64,000 nucleotides of DNA, taken from assembly GCF_017873965.1 (NCBI RefSeq), contig NZ_JAGGKT010000001.1, positions 558,001-622,000 of the forward strand, given 5' to 3'. The notes under the pieces are model-generated. The model searched no databases, was not told the origin of the DNA, and was given only the letters and a program-made list of their open reading frames with translations. The translations under genes were made by a program, and so were the position numbers. This DNA is from Ammoniphilus resinae. GTDB lineage: Bacteria > Bacillota > Bacilli > Aneurinibacillales > RAOX-1. Below, piece by piece: positions 41,019 to 51,281 of this stretch. Positions within the stretch are counted from its first letter, which is position 1, and every line of letters begins with the position of its first letter.

Positions 41019-43406
41019 ATGCTAATGCAAAGAAAAATTAGAAAAGCAGCAGTGATTGGTTCCGGAATCATGGGATCAGGAATTGCAGCATACCTTGCAA
41101 GCGCAGGCATTCCCACCTTTCTATTAGATATCGTTCCTTCAACTTTATCAGACGATGAAAAAAAACAAGGACTAACACTTGATTCACCAAAGGTGCGTAA
41201 TAAACTTGCAGTATCTGCTGTGAATGAAATGGTGAAGAAGAAGCCCTGCCCATTTTTTAGTATAGAAGATCAACAATGGATTACTCCAGGAAATATAGAA
41301 GATCACCTGCCTAAACTAGCCGAGGTGGATTGGATTATTGAGGCAGTTGCAGAAAATCTGGAAGTGAAAAGAAAACTGTTTTCCAAACTCCAAGCTTGTT
41401 GGAAGGTTGGGACTATCGTTAGTACCAATACTTCAGGAATTTCTATTGATGAGATGGCAGAGGAATGTTCTACCGAATTTAAGCGTCACTTTTTGGGTAC
41501 CCATTTTTTTAACCCACCAAGATATATGAAGCTCCTCGAAATTATTCCGGGAGAAAAAACCGATCCCCAGATCGTGTCCTTTTTACAGGAATTTGCGACA
41601 AAGAGACTAGGAAAAGGTGTTGTTCTTGCCAAGGATACTCCTAATTTTATTGCTAATCGGATAGGGGTGTATGGCCTTCTTATTACCATGCAGGAAATGT
41701 TAAAAAGAAAGATGACAATTGAAGAAGTAGATGAGTTAACGGGGCCTATCATTGGGCGTCCGAAGAGTGCAACGTTTCGCACGTTAGATATGGTCGGGCT
41801 TGATACCTTTGCTAGTGTGGCGGCCAATGTGAAGGGGAAATTGAGCGATCCAATGGAAAAGAAAACCTTCGATCTTCCTGACTTTTTGCAGGAGATGTGT
41901 GCAAAACAGCTTCTTGGCACGAAGACAGGAAAAGGGTTTTACATGAAAGATCGGAAGAGCAAACAAATCTACACGCTAGATTATCAAACCTTGCAATACA
42001 GGGAAAGAAAGAAACCGTTTTTCTCCACAATGACTCAAGGGAAAAATTTGAAAGAACGTCTTCAATCCCTAATGAACTCTTCAAATGATGCAGACCAATT
42101 TCTCTGGCAAACCATAAAGAGAACTTTGCTATATTCGGCAAACTGCATCCCTGAGATCGCTGATGACATTGTTGCTGTTGATCAGGCGATGAAGTGGGGG
42201 TTCAACTGGGAACTGGGACCGTTTGAAATGTGGGATAGCATCGGAGTTGAGCAATCTGTCGCGAAAATGAAAGAAGAGGGTGAGAGAATTCCCAAGCTCG
42301 TCTCACTTCTATTGGAAAGCGGGAAAACCTCTTTTTATGAAGACAAACAAAATGTATATTTCTCAATATCCGGGAAGTATCTTCCTGCTCAGCAGACCGG
42401 AGAGAGGATCAATCTGCAGAAACTGAAGTCTGATCAGAAGGTTATTAAAAGTAACAGTGGGGCAACTTTACTTGATCTAGGGGACGATGTTGCCTGTGTA
42501 GAACTGCATTCACCGCATGATGCCATTGGTCCTGATATTATCCGGATGATGAATCTGGCTCTTGATGAAGTATCGCGGAATTATCAGGGATTGGTCATCG
42601 CCAGTGAGAGCCGTAATTTCTGTGTGGGTGCGAATCTGATGATGATATTAATGGAAGCGCAAGACGAAAATTGGGCGCAAATTGAGCAATTGGTTGGCGC
42701 TTTTCAAGGCTTGTCGACGGCCATGAAATATTATGAAAAACCAATTGTTGCTGCCCCCTTTGGTATGACTCTGGGTGGGGGAACGGAAATTTGTCTGCCG
42801 GCTAGCAGAATCCAAGCGTCCGCGGAAAGTTATATGGGATTAGTAGAAGTAGGTGCAGGTTTAATACCCGCTGGAGGAGGATGCAAAGAGCTGCTTTTAC
42901 GCCATATTGAAGAAGTAGATAAGGATGGCAAGATTGATCTGCAGCCTTTCGTACAAAGAACTTTCGAAACCATTGCCTTAGCCAAAGTGTCAACAAGTGC
43001 GAAAGATGCTGTCAATATGGGATACCTCAGAACATGTGATGGAATATCCATGAATCGCGATTTTCAAATCTATCAGGCCAAACAGGCGGTGCTTGCAATG
43101 CTGCAGGCAGGCTATCAACCACGACAGGCCAAAAAAATACGTGTTGTCGGGGAGCCTGGATTGGCTGCTTTAAAACTTGGGATTTATCAAATGAAGTGTA
43201 GTGGCTATATTAGTGAACATGATGAGAAAATTGCTAAAAAGCTCGCGCATGTATTATGTGGAGGAGACATTCAAGCGAACTCTTATGTAACGGAGAGTTA
43301 TTTATTAGATTTGGAACGAGAGGCATTCCTAAGTCTTTGCGGTGAACCAAAAACAAGACAAAGAATGCAGCATTTGCTTGTACAAGGGAAACCGCTTCGA
43401 AACTAG
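41019..43406 (+). CDS. fadN: 3-hydroxyacyl-CoA dehydrogenase / enoyl-CoA hydratase (FadN)
   Basis: A 795-aa bifunctional beta-oxidation enzyme. N-terminal Rossmann domain with AAVIGSGIMGSGIAAYLASAG, dehydrogenase motif GTHFFNPPRYMKLLEIIPG, and a C-terminal crotonase-like half with GLVIASESRNFCVGANLMM and PFGMTLGGGTEICL. This domain order (dehydrogenase first) is that of Bacillus FadN rather than E. coli FadB. ATG at 41019 follows GGGAGAGGG. It leads the fadN-fadA-fadE operon. Confidence 0.94.
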   Translation: MLMQRKIRKAAVIGSGIMGSGIAAYLASAGIPTFLLDIVPSTLSDDEKKQGLTLDSPKVRNKLAVSAVNEMVKKKPCPFFSIEDQQWITPGNIEDHLPKLAEVDWIIEAVAENLEVKRKLFSKLQACWKVGTIVSTNTSGISIDEMAEECSTEFKRHFLGTHFFNPPRYMKLLEIIPGEKTDPQIVSFLQEFATKRLGKGVVLAKDTPNFIANRIGVYGLLITMQEMLKRKMTIEEVDELTGPIIGRPKSATFRTLDMVGLDTFASVAANVKGKLSDPMEKKTFDLPDFLQEMCAKQLLGTKTGKGFYMKDRKSKQIYTLDYQTLQYRERKKPFFSTMTQGKNLKERLQSLMNSSNDADQFLWQTIKRTLLYSANCIPEIADDIVAVDQAMKWGFNWELGPFEMWDSIGVEQSVAKMKEEGERIPKLVSLLLESGKTSFYEDKQNVYFSISGKYLPAQQTGERINLQKLKSDQKVIKSNSGATLLDLGDDVACVELHSPHDAIGPDIIRMMNLALDEVSRNYQGLVIASESRNFCVGANLMMILMEAQDENWAQIEQLVGAFQGLSTAMKYYEKPIVAAPFGMTLGGGTEICLPASRIQASAESYMGLVEVGAGLIPAGGGCKELLLRHIEEVDKDGKIDLQPFVQRTFETIALAKVSTSAKDAVNMGYLRTCDGISMNRDFQIYQAKQAVLAMLQAGYQPRQAKKIRVVGEPGLAALKLGIYQMKCSGYISEHDEKIAKKLAHVLCGGDIQANSYVTESYLLDLEREAFLSLCGEPKTRQRMQHLLVQGKPLRN

Positions 43407-43418
43407 GGGGGAAACAAG

Positions 43419-44594
43419 TTGAAGGAAGCAGTCATTGTTTCAGGAGTCAGGACAGCTGTAGGGAAATCTGCAAAGGGCTCCTTATGCCATGTTCGCCCCG
43501 AAGACTTAGGGGGCCTGGTGGTAAAGGAAAGTATAAAGCGGGTGAAAGGGTTAAGTGCAGGACAAATTGATGATGTGATCATTGGCTGTGCTATGCCAGA
43601 AGGGGAGCAGGGCCTTAACTTGGGGCGGATCGTTGCGATTCGAGCAGGACTCCCGGCAACTGTGCCAGGCTTGGTTGTCAATCGGTTCTGTGCCTCAGGA
43701 TTACAAGCTATTGCTTTCGCAGCAGAAAGGATTATCTGCGGTTCCGCCAAGGTGATTGTTGCTGGGGGAGTGGAAAGCATGAGTCATGTTCCAATGACAG
43801 GCTACAAACCGTTACCTAACCCGTATTTGGTGGAACATTATCCGCAGATATATTGCAGTATGGGGCACACGGCTGAGCAGGTTGCAAGGAAATACGGAAT
43901 ATCGAGGGAGGAACAGGATTTCTTTGCCGCTGCCAGCCATCAAAAAGCCGCACGGGCAATTCAAAGAGGAAATTTTAAAAATGAAATTGTTCCTGTAGAG
44001 GTAGTCCACAAATCCGTTGGGGACAATGGGAAGCTAGAGATAATTAAAACCATCTTCGATACAGATGAGGGAATAAGGGCAAATACAACACCCGAAATAT
44101 TAGCCAAATTAAAACCAGCTTTTCATCTAAACGGAACTGTAACCGCTGGGAATGCTTCACAAACGAGTGATGGAGCTGCTGCTGTCGTTGTCATGTCAAA
44201 GGAAAAGGCCGATCAGATGGGTTTGCATGCAATGGCAGTGTTTCGTTCCTTTGCTGTAACGGGTGTTGATCCGGAGTTGATGGGGTTAGGGCCTGTAACA
44301 GCAATTCCCCGAGCACTTCAATTGGCTGGGATTGAAAAGAATCAAGTGGATCTGTTTGAGATCAACGAAGCCTTTGCTTCCCAATGTAAGTCGGTTATTG
44401 ATCAGCTTGAATTGGATAATGAGAAGGTAAATGTCAATGGCGGGGCCATTGCTTTAGGCCATCCTCTAGGTTGTACAGGAGCGAAATTAACTGTTTCCAT
44501 GTTGTATGAAGCAAGAAGGCGAAACAGCCGATATGGAATCGTGTCGATGTGTGTCGGTGGGGGAATGGGAGCCGCAGCAGTATTGGAGTTCTAA
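43419..44594 (+). CDS. fadA: Acetyl-CoA acyltransferase (3-ketoacyl-CoA thiolase)
   Basis: A 391-aa thiolase completing each beta-oxidation cycle. Nucleophile Cys in [17 protein letters not shown] (about residue 91), His in [15 protein letters not shown] and the second Cys in [14 protein letters not shown] start with a GGGGGG site 7 nt upstream, 12 nt after fadN. Forms the usual complex partner of FadN. Confidence 0.95.
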   Translation: MKEAVIVSGVRTAVGKSAKGSLCHVRPEDLGGLVVKESIKRVKGLSAGQIDDVIIGCAMPEGEQGLNLGRIVAIRAGLPATVPGLVVNRFCASGLQAIAFAAERIICGSAKVIVAGGVESMSHVPMTGYKPLPNPYLVEHYPQIYCSMGHTAEQVARKYGISREEQDFFAAASHQKAARAIQRGNFKNEIVPVEVVHKSVGDNGKLEIIKTIFDTDEGIRANTTPEILAKLKPAFHLNGTVTAGNASQTSDGAAAVVVMSKEKADQMGLHAMAVFRSFAVTGVDPELMGLGPVTAIPRALQLAGIEKNQVDLFEINEAFASQCKSVIDQLELDNEKVNVNGGAIALGHPLGCTGAKLTVSMLYEARRRNSRYGIVSMCVGGGMGAAAVLEF

Positions 44595-44646
44595 CGAAAG
44601 GAGGATTCGGCGCAGTAAACAAACCCACTAAAGAAGGAGGATGAAT

Positions 44647-46425
44647 ATGAGGCTGAAAAATGAACGAATTCGTGGGGGAAGCTTTTTGTTGTCTTCTGTC
44701 AGCCTAGATCATCTCTTTATTCCCGAAGATTTGACTGATGAACATCGCATGATAGGGAGGATGACGTCAGATTTTATCGAGGGAGAAGTGGTTCCAAACG
44801 ATCAGGAAATTGAGAGACAACATTTTGAAGTCACAGTTGAATTATTGAGGCAAGCAGGAGAATTGGGATTGCTTGGCGCAGATGTTCCTGAGCGATATGG
44901 CGGGGCTGGGCTCGATAAGATCAGTTCGGCAGTGATTACCGAGTCCATGGTCAGGGGATCGTCTTTTGCGCTAACACTGGGTGCTCATGTAGGGATCGGG
45001 ACCTTGCCCATCGTATTATTCGGAACAGAAGATCAGAAGCAAAAATACCTACCATATCTAGCCACTGGCAAAAAATTTGCAGCCTATTGTCTTACAGAAC
45101 CGTCCTCCGGCTCAGACGCACTAGGGGCAAAAACGGTAGCTGAATTAAATGAGGCGGGCACCCATTATATCCTAAATGGAAGCAAGCAGTATATTACAAA
45201 TGCAGGATTTGCTGATGTGTTTATTGTCTATGCCAAGGTTAAAGGAGAAAAATTTACGGCTTTCATCGTCGAACGGGAATTTCCGGGCCTTGACACAGGT
45301 CCTGAAGAGAAAAAGATGGGAATTAAAGGTTCTTCCACAAGGCCTTTAATCTTGGAAAATTGCATGGTACCTGTGGAGAATGTACTGGGTGAGGTAGGCA
45401 ATGGTCACGTAATTGCTTTTAATATTCTCAATATTGGACGCTATAAGCTTGCGATAGGATGTGTAGGAACGAGTAAGTGGGTAATTGAGCTATCTGCCAA
45501 ATACGCTAAGGAACGTAAACAGTTCGGAAAATCAATTGCTGATTTCCCTTTAATTCAAAAAAAACTGGCTGAAATGGCTGTGCTCACCTTCGCTACAGAA
45601 AGTATGGTCTATCGAACGGCGGGATTAATGGAAGAAGCTTTGGCATCTATTAATCAGAGCAACCAAGATTTTGGCAAACAGATTGCTGAGGCCATTGAAG
45701 AATATGCTTTGGAATGTTCGATTAACAAGGTTTTTGCCTCCGAAGCATTAGATTTCATTTCCGATGAAGGCGTTCAAATCCACGGGGGTTACGGGTATAT
45801 CCAAGACTACAAAATTGAACGGATTTATCGTGATTCTAGGGTGAATCGTATTTTTGAAGGAACGAATGAAATTAATCGATTGCTAATTCCTGCTACTCTT
45901 ATTAAGCGTGCGATGAAAGGGAAATTACCCTTAATGGCAGCCGTTCAGGGATTGCAAAAGGAATTGGTTGCATATATGCCATCATTATTAGAATATGATG
46001 GTCCCCTTGCTAAAGAAGAAGCCATGGTGGATGCCGCTAAGAAGATTTTTCTTTTAATTAGTGGAACTGCACTCGTAAAGCATCAGCAGGGTTTGGAGGA
46101 TGAACAAGAGCTTTTGGAGTCCATTGCCAATACAATCATTACCATTTTTGCAATGGAAAGTTGTCTGTTGCGAACGAAAAAATGTTTGGAGAGGAATGAC
46201 CCAACGAGGCTTAAAGAGGAGATGACGCAGGTATTTATTTATGATGCGTTCCACCAACTTGAACAGACGGCAAGAACAGCATTAGCTTCCTTGGAGGAAG
46301 GAGACCGTCTGCAAACCCAGTTATCTATACTGAAAAAGTTGACCCGGTTTACACCTTGTAATACCGTTCAACTGAAGCGAAGCATTGCACGGAAAATTTT
46401 GGAGACAGAAAAATATTTAGCTTAA
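44647..46425 (+). CDS. fadE: Acyl-CoA dehydrogenase (FadE)
   Basis: A 592-aa flavoenzyme for the first step of beta-oxidation. The standard dehydrogenase fold fills residues about 25-410: YCLTEPSSGSDA binding FAD/substrate, RKQFGKSIADFPLIQ and the QIHGGYGYIQDYKIERIYRD signature; a 170-residue helical C-terminal extension is typical of the Bacillus FadE group. ATG at 44647 is preferred because the ATG at 44641 directly abuts AAGGAGG. An additional AAAGGAGG stands at 44596-44604 without a start codon. Last gene of the operon. Confidence 0.93.
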   Translation: MRLKNERIRGGSFLLSSVSLDHLFIPEDLTDEHRMIGRMTSDFIEGEVVPNDQEIERQHFEVTVELLRQAGELGLLGADVPERYGGAGLDKISSAVITESMVRGSSFALTLGAHVGIGTLPIVLFGTEDQKQKYLPYLATGKKFAAYCLTEPSSGSDALGAKTVAELNEAGTHYILNGSKQYITNAGFADVFIVYAKVKGEKFTAFIVEREFPGLDTGPEEKKMGIKGSSTRPLILENCMVPVENVLGEVGNGHVIAFNILNIGRYKLAIGCVGTSKWVIELSAKYAKERKQFGKSIADFPLIQKKLAEMAVLTFATESMVYRTAGLMEEALASINQSNQDFGKQIAEAIEEYALECSINKVFASEALDFISDEGVQIHGGYGYIQDYKIERIYRDSRVNRIFEGTNEINRLLIPATLIKRAMKGKLPLMAAVQGLQKELVAYMPSLLEYDGPLAKEEAMVDAAKKIFLLISGTALVKHQQGLEDEQELLESIANTIITIFAMESCLLRTKKCLERNDPTRLKEEMTQVFIYDAFHQLEQTARTALASLEEGDRLQTQLSILKKLTRFTPCNTVQLKRSIARKILETEKYLA

Positions 46426-46452
46426 AAAGGGGTACTGGTTGTACCCCTTTTT
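46424..46452. terminator. Bidirectional terminator fadE / cheY
   Basis: AAAAAGGGGTAC/GTACCCCTTTTT, 12-bp stem, 5-nt loop, overlapping both convergent stop codons. Confidence 0.93.
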
Positions 46453-46807
46453 ATTGGATTCGCTTCATCGCTTCCACGACTCGATCAGGTTGGAAGGGCT
46501 TAACGATAAAGTCTTTTGCCCCTTTTTTAATTGCGTCTAATACCATGTTTTGATGGCCCATGGCTGAACACATAATAATTTTTGCATTCGGATCATAAGC
46601 AATGATCTGTTCCACTGCATCGATTCCGTTCATATCTGGCATGGTAATGTCCATGGTGACAATATCAGGGGAGAGTGTTTTGTATTTTAGTACAGCCTCT
46701 TCACCAGTTCCAGCTTCACCAACAATGGTAAACCCATTTTCCTCCAGTATCTTCTTTAACATGGTTCGCATGAATAGTGCATCATCCACAACGAGAACTT
46801 TTGACAT
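46451..46807 (-). CDS. cheY: CheY-like single-domain response regulator
   Basis: A 118-aa receiver domain without output domain. Acid pocket D8/D9, phosphorylation site D53 in TMDITMPDMNG, S81 in CSAMG and K103 in IVKPF are intact. It resembles the CheY of Bacillus over its entire length, and would bind the flagellar switch after phosphorylation by CheA. No other chemotaxis gene is adjacent, so another partner kinase is possible. AAGGAGG precedes the ATG. Confidence 0.87.
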   Translation of the reverse strand: MSKVLVVDDALFMRTMLKKILEENGFTIVGEAGTGEEAVLKYKTLSPDIVTMDITMPDMNGIDAVEQIIAYDPNAKIIMCSAMGHQNMVLDAIKKGAKDFIVKPFQPDRVVEAMKRIQ

Positions 46808-46978
46808 ATGAAAGCCTCCTTCATCTGTCGCCTCTGAGCTAAGCAGAAGATCATCTTTATTCTCAGAAGCAATTTACTTGTCTTTTAGGGCTTCATATTC
46901 CCTAAAGTTATAATATCAAGAGTTGGACAAACAATGAAGGAAAATTTCTAGGAGAATAGGCTTTAATAGAAGCTTTTC

Positions 46979-47308
46979 TTATTTCTTAACCGGTTTGAAA
47001 TTATCGGGTGTGAAGCCATGTGCGTCGAGGGATTTCACAATCCATTCCGGCCTCATTGTCTCTTCATCTAGGGTAATTGTCACCTGATCTGAAGTAGGGT
47101 CAATCGAAACCTCATAGATCCCTACGATATGATCAAGAATTTCTTGTACGCGCTCTTTTTCTTCCTCGGTTGTCATTCCTAGATTGGTGAATGTATAGGT
47201 TGCTTCACTTGGCGAACTTTCTACAGTTCCAACAATAAATTGGGGCAGGAAAATTCCAACAGCAGCAGCAAAAAGTAAACCTGTGATGAACAATCCTTTT
47301 CTTTTCAT
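46979..47308 (-). CDS. Membrane-anchored protein with HMA-like fold but no CxxC
   Basis: A 109-aa protein: one N-terminal hydrophobic helix (GLFITGLLFAAAVGIFL) and an outward domain of about 60 residues whose pattern (VQEILDHIVGIYEVSIDPTSDQVTITLDEETMRPEWIVKSLDAHGF) is that of a heavy-metal-associated ferredoxin-like domain. The metal-binding CxxC expected after the first strand is missing. ATG at 47308 follows TTGGAGGA. Function unknown. Confidence 0.75.
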   Translation of the reverse strand: MKRKGLFITGLLFAAAVGIFLPQFIVGTVESSPSEATYTFTNLGMTTEEEKERVQEILDHIVGIYEVSIDPTSDQVTITLDEETMRPEWIVKSLDAHGFTPDNFKPVKK

Positions 47309-47462
47309 TTCTTTTTCCTCCAATTTTAACATGATTTACCATAGTATTGGATGAAAGAAGTGGATCTATGCTTTGGCCCTAAAAAAGAACTAATTTTATA
47401 TGAAAATCATGTATAATATGGATAAGTGAAGAAGTAGGGAGAACGTAATAAGGGGGAGAAAC

Positions 47463-47882
47463 GTGTTCGGTTTTCGAAAAAAGAATCAATCATACCATCT
47501 TCTCATCCTAAAGCTAGAGAAGGATGCAAATGAGGGAAAAGCCTTCTATCAGGTTTATTTTCCTGCAGAAGCTGCAGGGGACTTTGTCCCGTTAATGCTT
47601 CGTTTGCAGCGGTCAAAATTGAATACAAAAGAAATTCTTGGTGAACTAGCTGGGTTTACCATTTTAACGCAAATTGAGGATTTGCAGAAAATAACGGTGC
47701 TCGATCATGTCCAGCCGGAAGCGGAACCGATTAGTTACCATGATTTTGCCAATGTGTTGCTTAATCGATTAAATAATTTATTGAGTGAAGAAGAGAGCCC
47801 AGAGGATGAATTAGCAGACTTTCATGAGGATCTCGTTTTTTTTATTGGGGAGTTAACATTGGCCAAGGATGGCAGCTTTTGA
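47463..47882 (+). CDS. Hypothetical protein, 139 aa
   Basis: Starts MFGFRKKNQSYHLLILKLEK; soluble and acidic toward the C-terminus (SEEESPEDELADFHEDL). GTG start has AGGGGGAG 4-5 nt upstream. The next gene (47922) begins 39 nt later with the same orientation and may share its transcript. No family recognised. Confidence 0.72.
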   Translation: MFGFRKKNQSYHLLILKLEKDANEGKAFYQVYFPAEAAGDFVPLMLRLQRSKLNTKEILGELAGFTILTQIEDLQKITVLDHVQPEAEPISYHDFANVLLNRLNNLLSEEESPEDELADFHEDLVFFIGELTLAKDGSF

Positions 47883-47921
47883 TTGATAGAGAGAAAAGGA
47901 ATAGGTTTTAGGGGGTAGAGG

Positions 47922-48992
47922 ATGTTAAAAAGTCTTTTCAAAAAGGTGTTCTCATCACCAGCAAAGTCCGAAGAAGAAGGGGGAGTTACGGCGACTTTAG
48001 AGGACTTGACCAGTGAGAAGGATTGTGCCCAAGTTACACTTAAAAAAGATTGGATTGAAAGTTTAGATGTAAAAGAAATAGAAGCAGCGATAGAAAAACT
48101 TGAGGAAAAGGGAGTACATCGCACGCTTCCCAAGATAAGAATTCGCTTAGAGCCGGATATTCATGAGCAGGAACATTTGATTTCAGTAAGGAACTACCTG
48201 GATTATTGTGAACAAGAAGTCGTTGATTTAACGCTTTTCATAGACAAGACTGATGAAATAACCATGGAAATATATAGAAATTACTTGCTGCCTGAATCAA
48301 TAGATCATCGGGATGCCTTTGTTCGTGAAAGGTGTTTGATGATCTATGAGGCATGTGTGGATCGGGAACTAGATCCGCGTGAGGAGATGGAAAAGTACCT
48401 TTTCTCATTGAATTTTCCATATGATGAGCAATTCTTTGTTCAATTTGAGGCATGGAGATCACAGATTCTAACGATGCATCAAGCGGAAGGAGAAAATCAA
48501 AGTTTTGAATCTCACGTAGATTTACCACAGTCAGGAAGATGCGATTCTTCTCCAACCATGATTGAGATTTCAAAAGAGGAAATAGAAAATGAAAATATTG
48601 CCCAATTGGAACAATATTTAAAAAGGGCATTAGAAACGCCAGAAAAGGCAAAAAGTCAAAAAGGTGATCTTCTTTTCTCTTTTTATGGCTATGCCAAAGA
48701 TGAAGACCTTGTAAAGTTAATGAATCGTAAGGAAATCAAGGAGTGGGCCAGTTTGTTGTTGGAGAAACACCCGTACATTGTTTATTTCCTTAACGATGAG
48801 GAATACCCGATGACACGTTTCTTAACTTCTTTAGTGGTGACTACAGAAGAAGAAGATCATGCCATTTATTACAATGAAATGGAATTGTCCGATTTTAGAA
48901 GCTTTGTTTCCAATGCCTTGGTTGAACTGGCACAATGGTTAGGAGAGGACCTGGAAGAAGTTCAGCAAAAATTTAATAAAAACTTCGAATAG
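47922..48992 (+). CDS. Hypothetical acidic protein, 356 aa
   Basis: Soluble, strongly acidic, mostly helical. A short basic start (MLKSLFKKVFSSPAKSEEEGG) is followed by a region with charged helices (IEAAIEKLEEKGVHRTLPKIRIRL) and a second domain from about 230 (LLFSFYGYAKDEDLVKLMNRKEIKEWASLLLEK). GGGGGTAGAGG precedes the ATG. No family recognised; neighbours give no clue. Confidence 0.75.
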   Translation: MLKSLFKKVFSSPAKSEEEGGVTATLEDLTSEKDCAQVTLKKDWIESLDVKEIEAAIEKLEEKGVHRTLPKIRIRLEPDIHEQEHLISVRNYLDYCEQEVVDLTLFIDKTDEITMEIYRNYLLPESIDHRDAFVRERCLMIYEACVDRELDPREEMEKYLFSLNFPYDEQFFVQFEAWRSQILTMHQAEGENQSFESHVDLPQSGRCDSSPTMIEISKEEIENENIAQLEQYLKRALETPEKAKSQKGDLLFSFYGYAKDEDLVKLMNRKEIKEWASLLLEKHPYIVYFLNDEEYPMTRFLTSLVVTTEEEDHAIYYNEMELSDFRSFVSNALVELAQWLGEDLEEVQQKFNKNFE

Positions 48993-49079
48993 GGCACATT
49001 TTATCGTTTCGGGGCATATAGTATTAATAATACTGGGCCTCTACCCTCACCGGAGGCAAGGGGCAGAGGGAGCGATTTT

Positions 49080-49514
49080 ATGGCCAAAGATATTACTATT
49101 GGTGAGATTCTAGAAGGAAAAGTAACAGCTATAAAGGAATATGGTGCATTTGTAGGGCTTGTTTCAAATCGCTCGGGACTTGTTCACATTTCACAAATTG
49201 CTAGTGAATATGTCAAACAAGTAGAAGATTATTTATCAGTTGGAGATACGGTCCAAGTTAAAGTTATTGATATATCCGACGACGGGAAAATTTCTTTGTC
49301 AATTAAACAAGTCGCTCCACTGCAACGAAAAGATGGAAAAACACCAGATCCCAGTCCACGAAAAAGATCAACTGATTTTTCTAGGGGGCCATCCATACAA
49401 GGAAAAAAACAGCCAGAGGACAAAATGAATTCCCTTGAAGAGAAACTCAAGAAGTGGCTAAAGACAAGTGAAGAGCGAATCCAAGATTTGCAATCAAAAC
49501 AAAAGAGGAAATAG
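49080..49514 (+). CDS. S1-domain RNA-binding protein (YugI/GSP13 type)
   Basis: A 144-aa protein with one S1/OB domain at residues 5-75 (GEILEGKVTAIKEYGAFVGL, GLVHISQIASEYVKQVEDYLSVGDTVQVKVI, GKISLSIKQV) and a basic, disordered C-terminal tail. The family binds ribosomes or RNA and includes general stress protein 13. AGAGGGAGC precedes the ATG. Monocistronic. Confidence 0.9.
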   Translation: MAKDITIGEILEGKVTAIKEYGAFVGLVSNRSGLVHISQIASEYVKQVEDYLSVGDTVQVKVIDISDDGKISLSIKQVAPLQRKDGKTPDPSPRKRSTDFSRGPSIQGKKQPEDKMNSLEEKLKKWLKTSEERIQDLQSKQKRK

Positions 49515-49546
49515 GGCTAGAAACGGGGTCAGACCCCGCTAGGCCT
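49513..49546 (+). terminator. Terminator of the S1-domain gene
   Basis: Two-part stem: AGGGCTAG with CTAGGCCT (one mismatch) enclosing CGGGGT/ACCCCG, then nine T. Confidence 0.92.
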
Positions 49547-49665
49547 TTTTTTTTGCGCTAATAAACAAGAAATTTCCCTCCTATTGTCTAAGCCTTGTAA
49601 TTCCCGCTCCTGTATTTGTCTCCCAAATGAGGTAAAATAAAAGAAAACGACCTAGGAGTGAGCAT

Positions 49666-50682
49666 ATGCAAGGTGCTTTATCCGCCTCCACCGTAGGAAA
49701 CATCTTGGCAAGAGATCTTTATCATGATTTATATAAAGATATAGCTGAGGAAAATAATCGTTATTTTTCACGTAGAAACTCCAATGGTGAAGTGGAGCTC
49801 ATTATTGCTTTTGATGATATTGATGACTTTAGCAACTCCACGCACTCTAATGTAATGATTGATTTTCAAAGCTATAAAGATCGTTTTTTCCTCACCGTTT
49901 GGACGCAAACAGATCCAACGAAACCGCTTGGCTTTCCCATCAAGTTTCAACTTACTGAGGATGCGGATGTAGAGAAACTTGAGCAAATCTTTAACCAAGA
50001 TAAAATCTGGATTCATTATCTGGCAACGGAAAATGAGGAACTCATTCATGTCTTCTCAGAAGCCTATGACCTTCCCGAGGGAGAATGGGAACAATCAAAA
50101 AAACTCTTCATCCAGGCGCTATCCCAAAAAGACCAACCACACACCGAGTCAGAAATTATTCCGTTTCAAATAAAAGAGGCGGATCACCTGCACGATTCCG
50201 ATTTAACACAAGAGGGTATTGGATATTTACTTGATTTTTCATCTCTGATTCAAAAATGGGGGGAGGAAGAAGCAAAGGTAAAATTAATGGAAAGTCTTCT
50301 ACAGGCGATGCAGATGATTCAAAGGCACCCGAGAGAAGAGGTAAGACAATCCCGATTGTTAATTTGGGTTGCAGAACGGGCAGAAACTACCAATGAGGAG
50401 AAGGAATCCAGATTGATTTCACTCTTTGTGACCCCTAACCTTCAGCAATGGCTTGATATTGTAAGTGAAATGCAAGAATTTGAAAACCCGTTGAGCACCG
50501 TCCTCTTAGCTTTTCCTGAATTTTTAATGACGCTGGAAGATAATCCTTTAAAGCATGGGGCATTCCCACTGATCCTATATGAACAAGGAAGTTTTTACCA
50601 TCTTGAACTAGACGAAGATGTTCAGGACCGTTTGGAAAAGTTGTATTCCTTTGGAGGGAGAAATCCGTATCATACAAAGTAA
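49666..50682 (+). CDS. Hypothetical protein, 338 aa
   Basis: Soluble acidic protein starting MQGALSASTVGNILARDLYHDLYKDI. The first 130 residues look mixed alpha/beta with an Asp-rich strand (ELIIAFDDIDDFS); the rest is helical, rich in Glu. TAGGAGTG precedes the ATG. A TetR-type regulator starts 15 nt after its stop, so both may be co-transcribed. No family recognised. Confidence 0.75.
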   Translation: MQGALSASTVGNILARDLYHDLYKDIAEENNRYFSRRNSNGEVELIIAFDDIDDFSNSTHSNVMIDFQSYKDRFFLTVWTQTDPTKPLGFPIKFQLTEDADVEKLEQIFNQDKIWIHYLATENEELIHVFSEAYDLPEGEWEQSKKLFIQALSQKDQPHTESEIIPFQIKEADHLHDSDLTQEGIGYLLDFSSLIQKWGEEEAKVKLMESLLQAMQMIQRHPREEVRQSRLLIWVAERAETTNEEKESRLISLFVTPNLQQWLDIVSEMQEFENPLSTVLLAFPEFLMTLEDNPLKHGAFPLILYEQGSFYHLELDEDVQDRLEKLYSFGGRNPYHTK

Positions 50683-50697
50683 AAAAGGGGAATGAAG

Positions 50698-51225
50698 ATG
50701 GGGAAACCAAAGAATATAAAAAAACAGGACTTGATTTCTTCAGCGAGAAAACAGCTATTGCAGAAAGGACAAACCCAGGTCACATTAAAAAATGTCGCTC
50801 AGGCGGCAGGTGTTACCCAAGGGGTAGTTTATTACCATTTTAAAACGAAAGATCAGCTTTTGTTGTCCCTTCTAGAGGATTATCTAGAAAAATTGAAAGT
50901 AGAAGAAAAAAGAACGTTAAAAAGTTGGTTGGCAGATGAGATGTATAAGGCTCAAATCTCGTCAGGAGAGATGGCCCTGTTATTCGAATTAATTTCCCTC
51001 TCTCTTCATCAAAAGGAAATGAAAAATACGTTAGGGCAAGCGTTGAGGCAAAAGATTCGCAATACGGAGGAATGGGCAGGAGCTGATCCTACATCTGCCC
51101 GATTGATTACCGCCATGTTGGATGGTTTAGCTATGCAGGCTATCTTTGATCCCACCTTTGATGAAAGAGAGGTTTATGACGCGGCAAAAAAGAAGCTTCT
51201 TGATTTACTTGGAAATGATGAATAA
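50698..51225 (+). CDS. TetR-family transcriptional regulator
   Basis: A 175-aa regulator: N-terminal helix-turn-helix (KQDLISSARKQLLQKGQTQVTLKNVAQAAGVTQGVVYYHFKTKDQLL, residues 8-55) and a helical ligand/dimer domain. ATG at 50698 lies 7 nt after AAAGGGG; the ATG at 50692 is too close. Likely autoregulated or regulating the preceding hypothetical gene; ligand unknown. Confidence 0.9.
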   Translation: MGKPKNIKKQDLISSARKQLLQKGQTQVTLKNVAQAAGVTQGVVYYHFKTKDQLLLSLLEDYLEKLKVEEKRTLKSWLADEMYKAQISSGEMALLFELISLSLHQKEMKNTLGQALRQKIRNTEEWAGADPTSARLITAMLDGLAMQAIFDPTFDEREVYDAAKKKLLDLLGNDE

Positions 51226-51281
51226 GAAAACATTTGCAATAGAAAAATAAGGGAAGCGATCCTTGAAAAGGAGTGAATTCC

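Noticed and set aside
44596-44604. Extra AAAGGAGG between fadA and fadE as the start of a small gene
   Set aside because: No ATG, GTG or TTG at suitable distance before the next stop.
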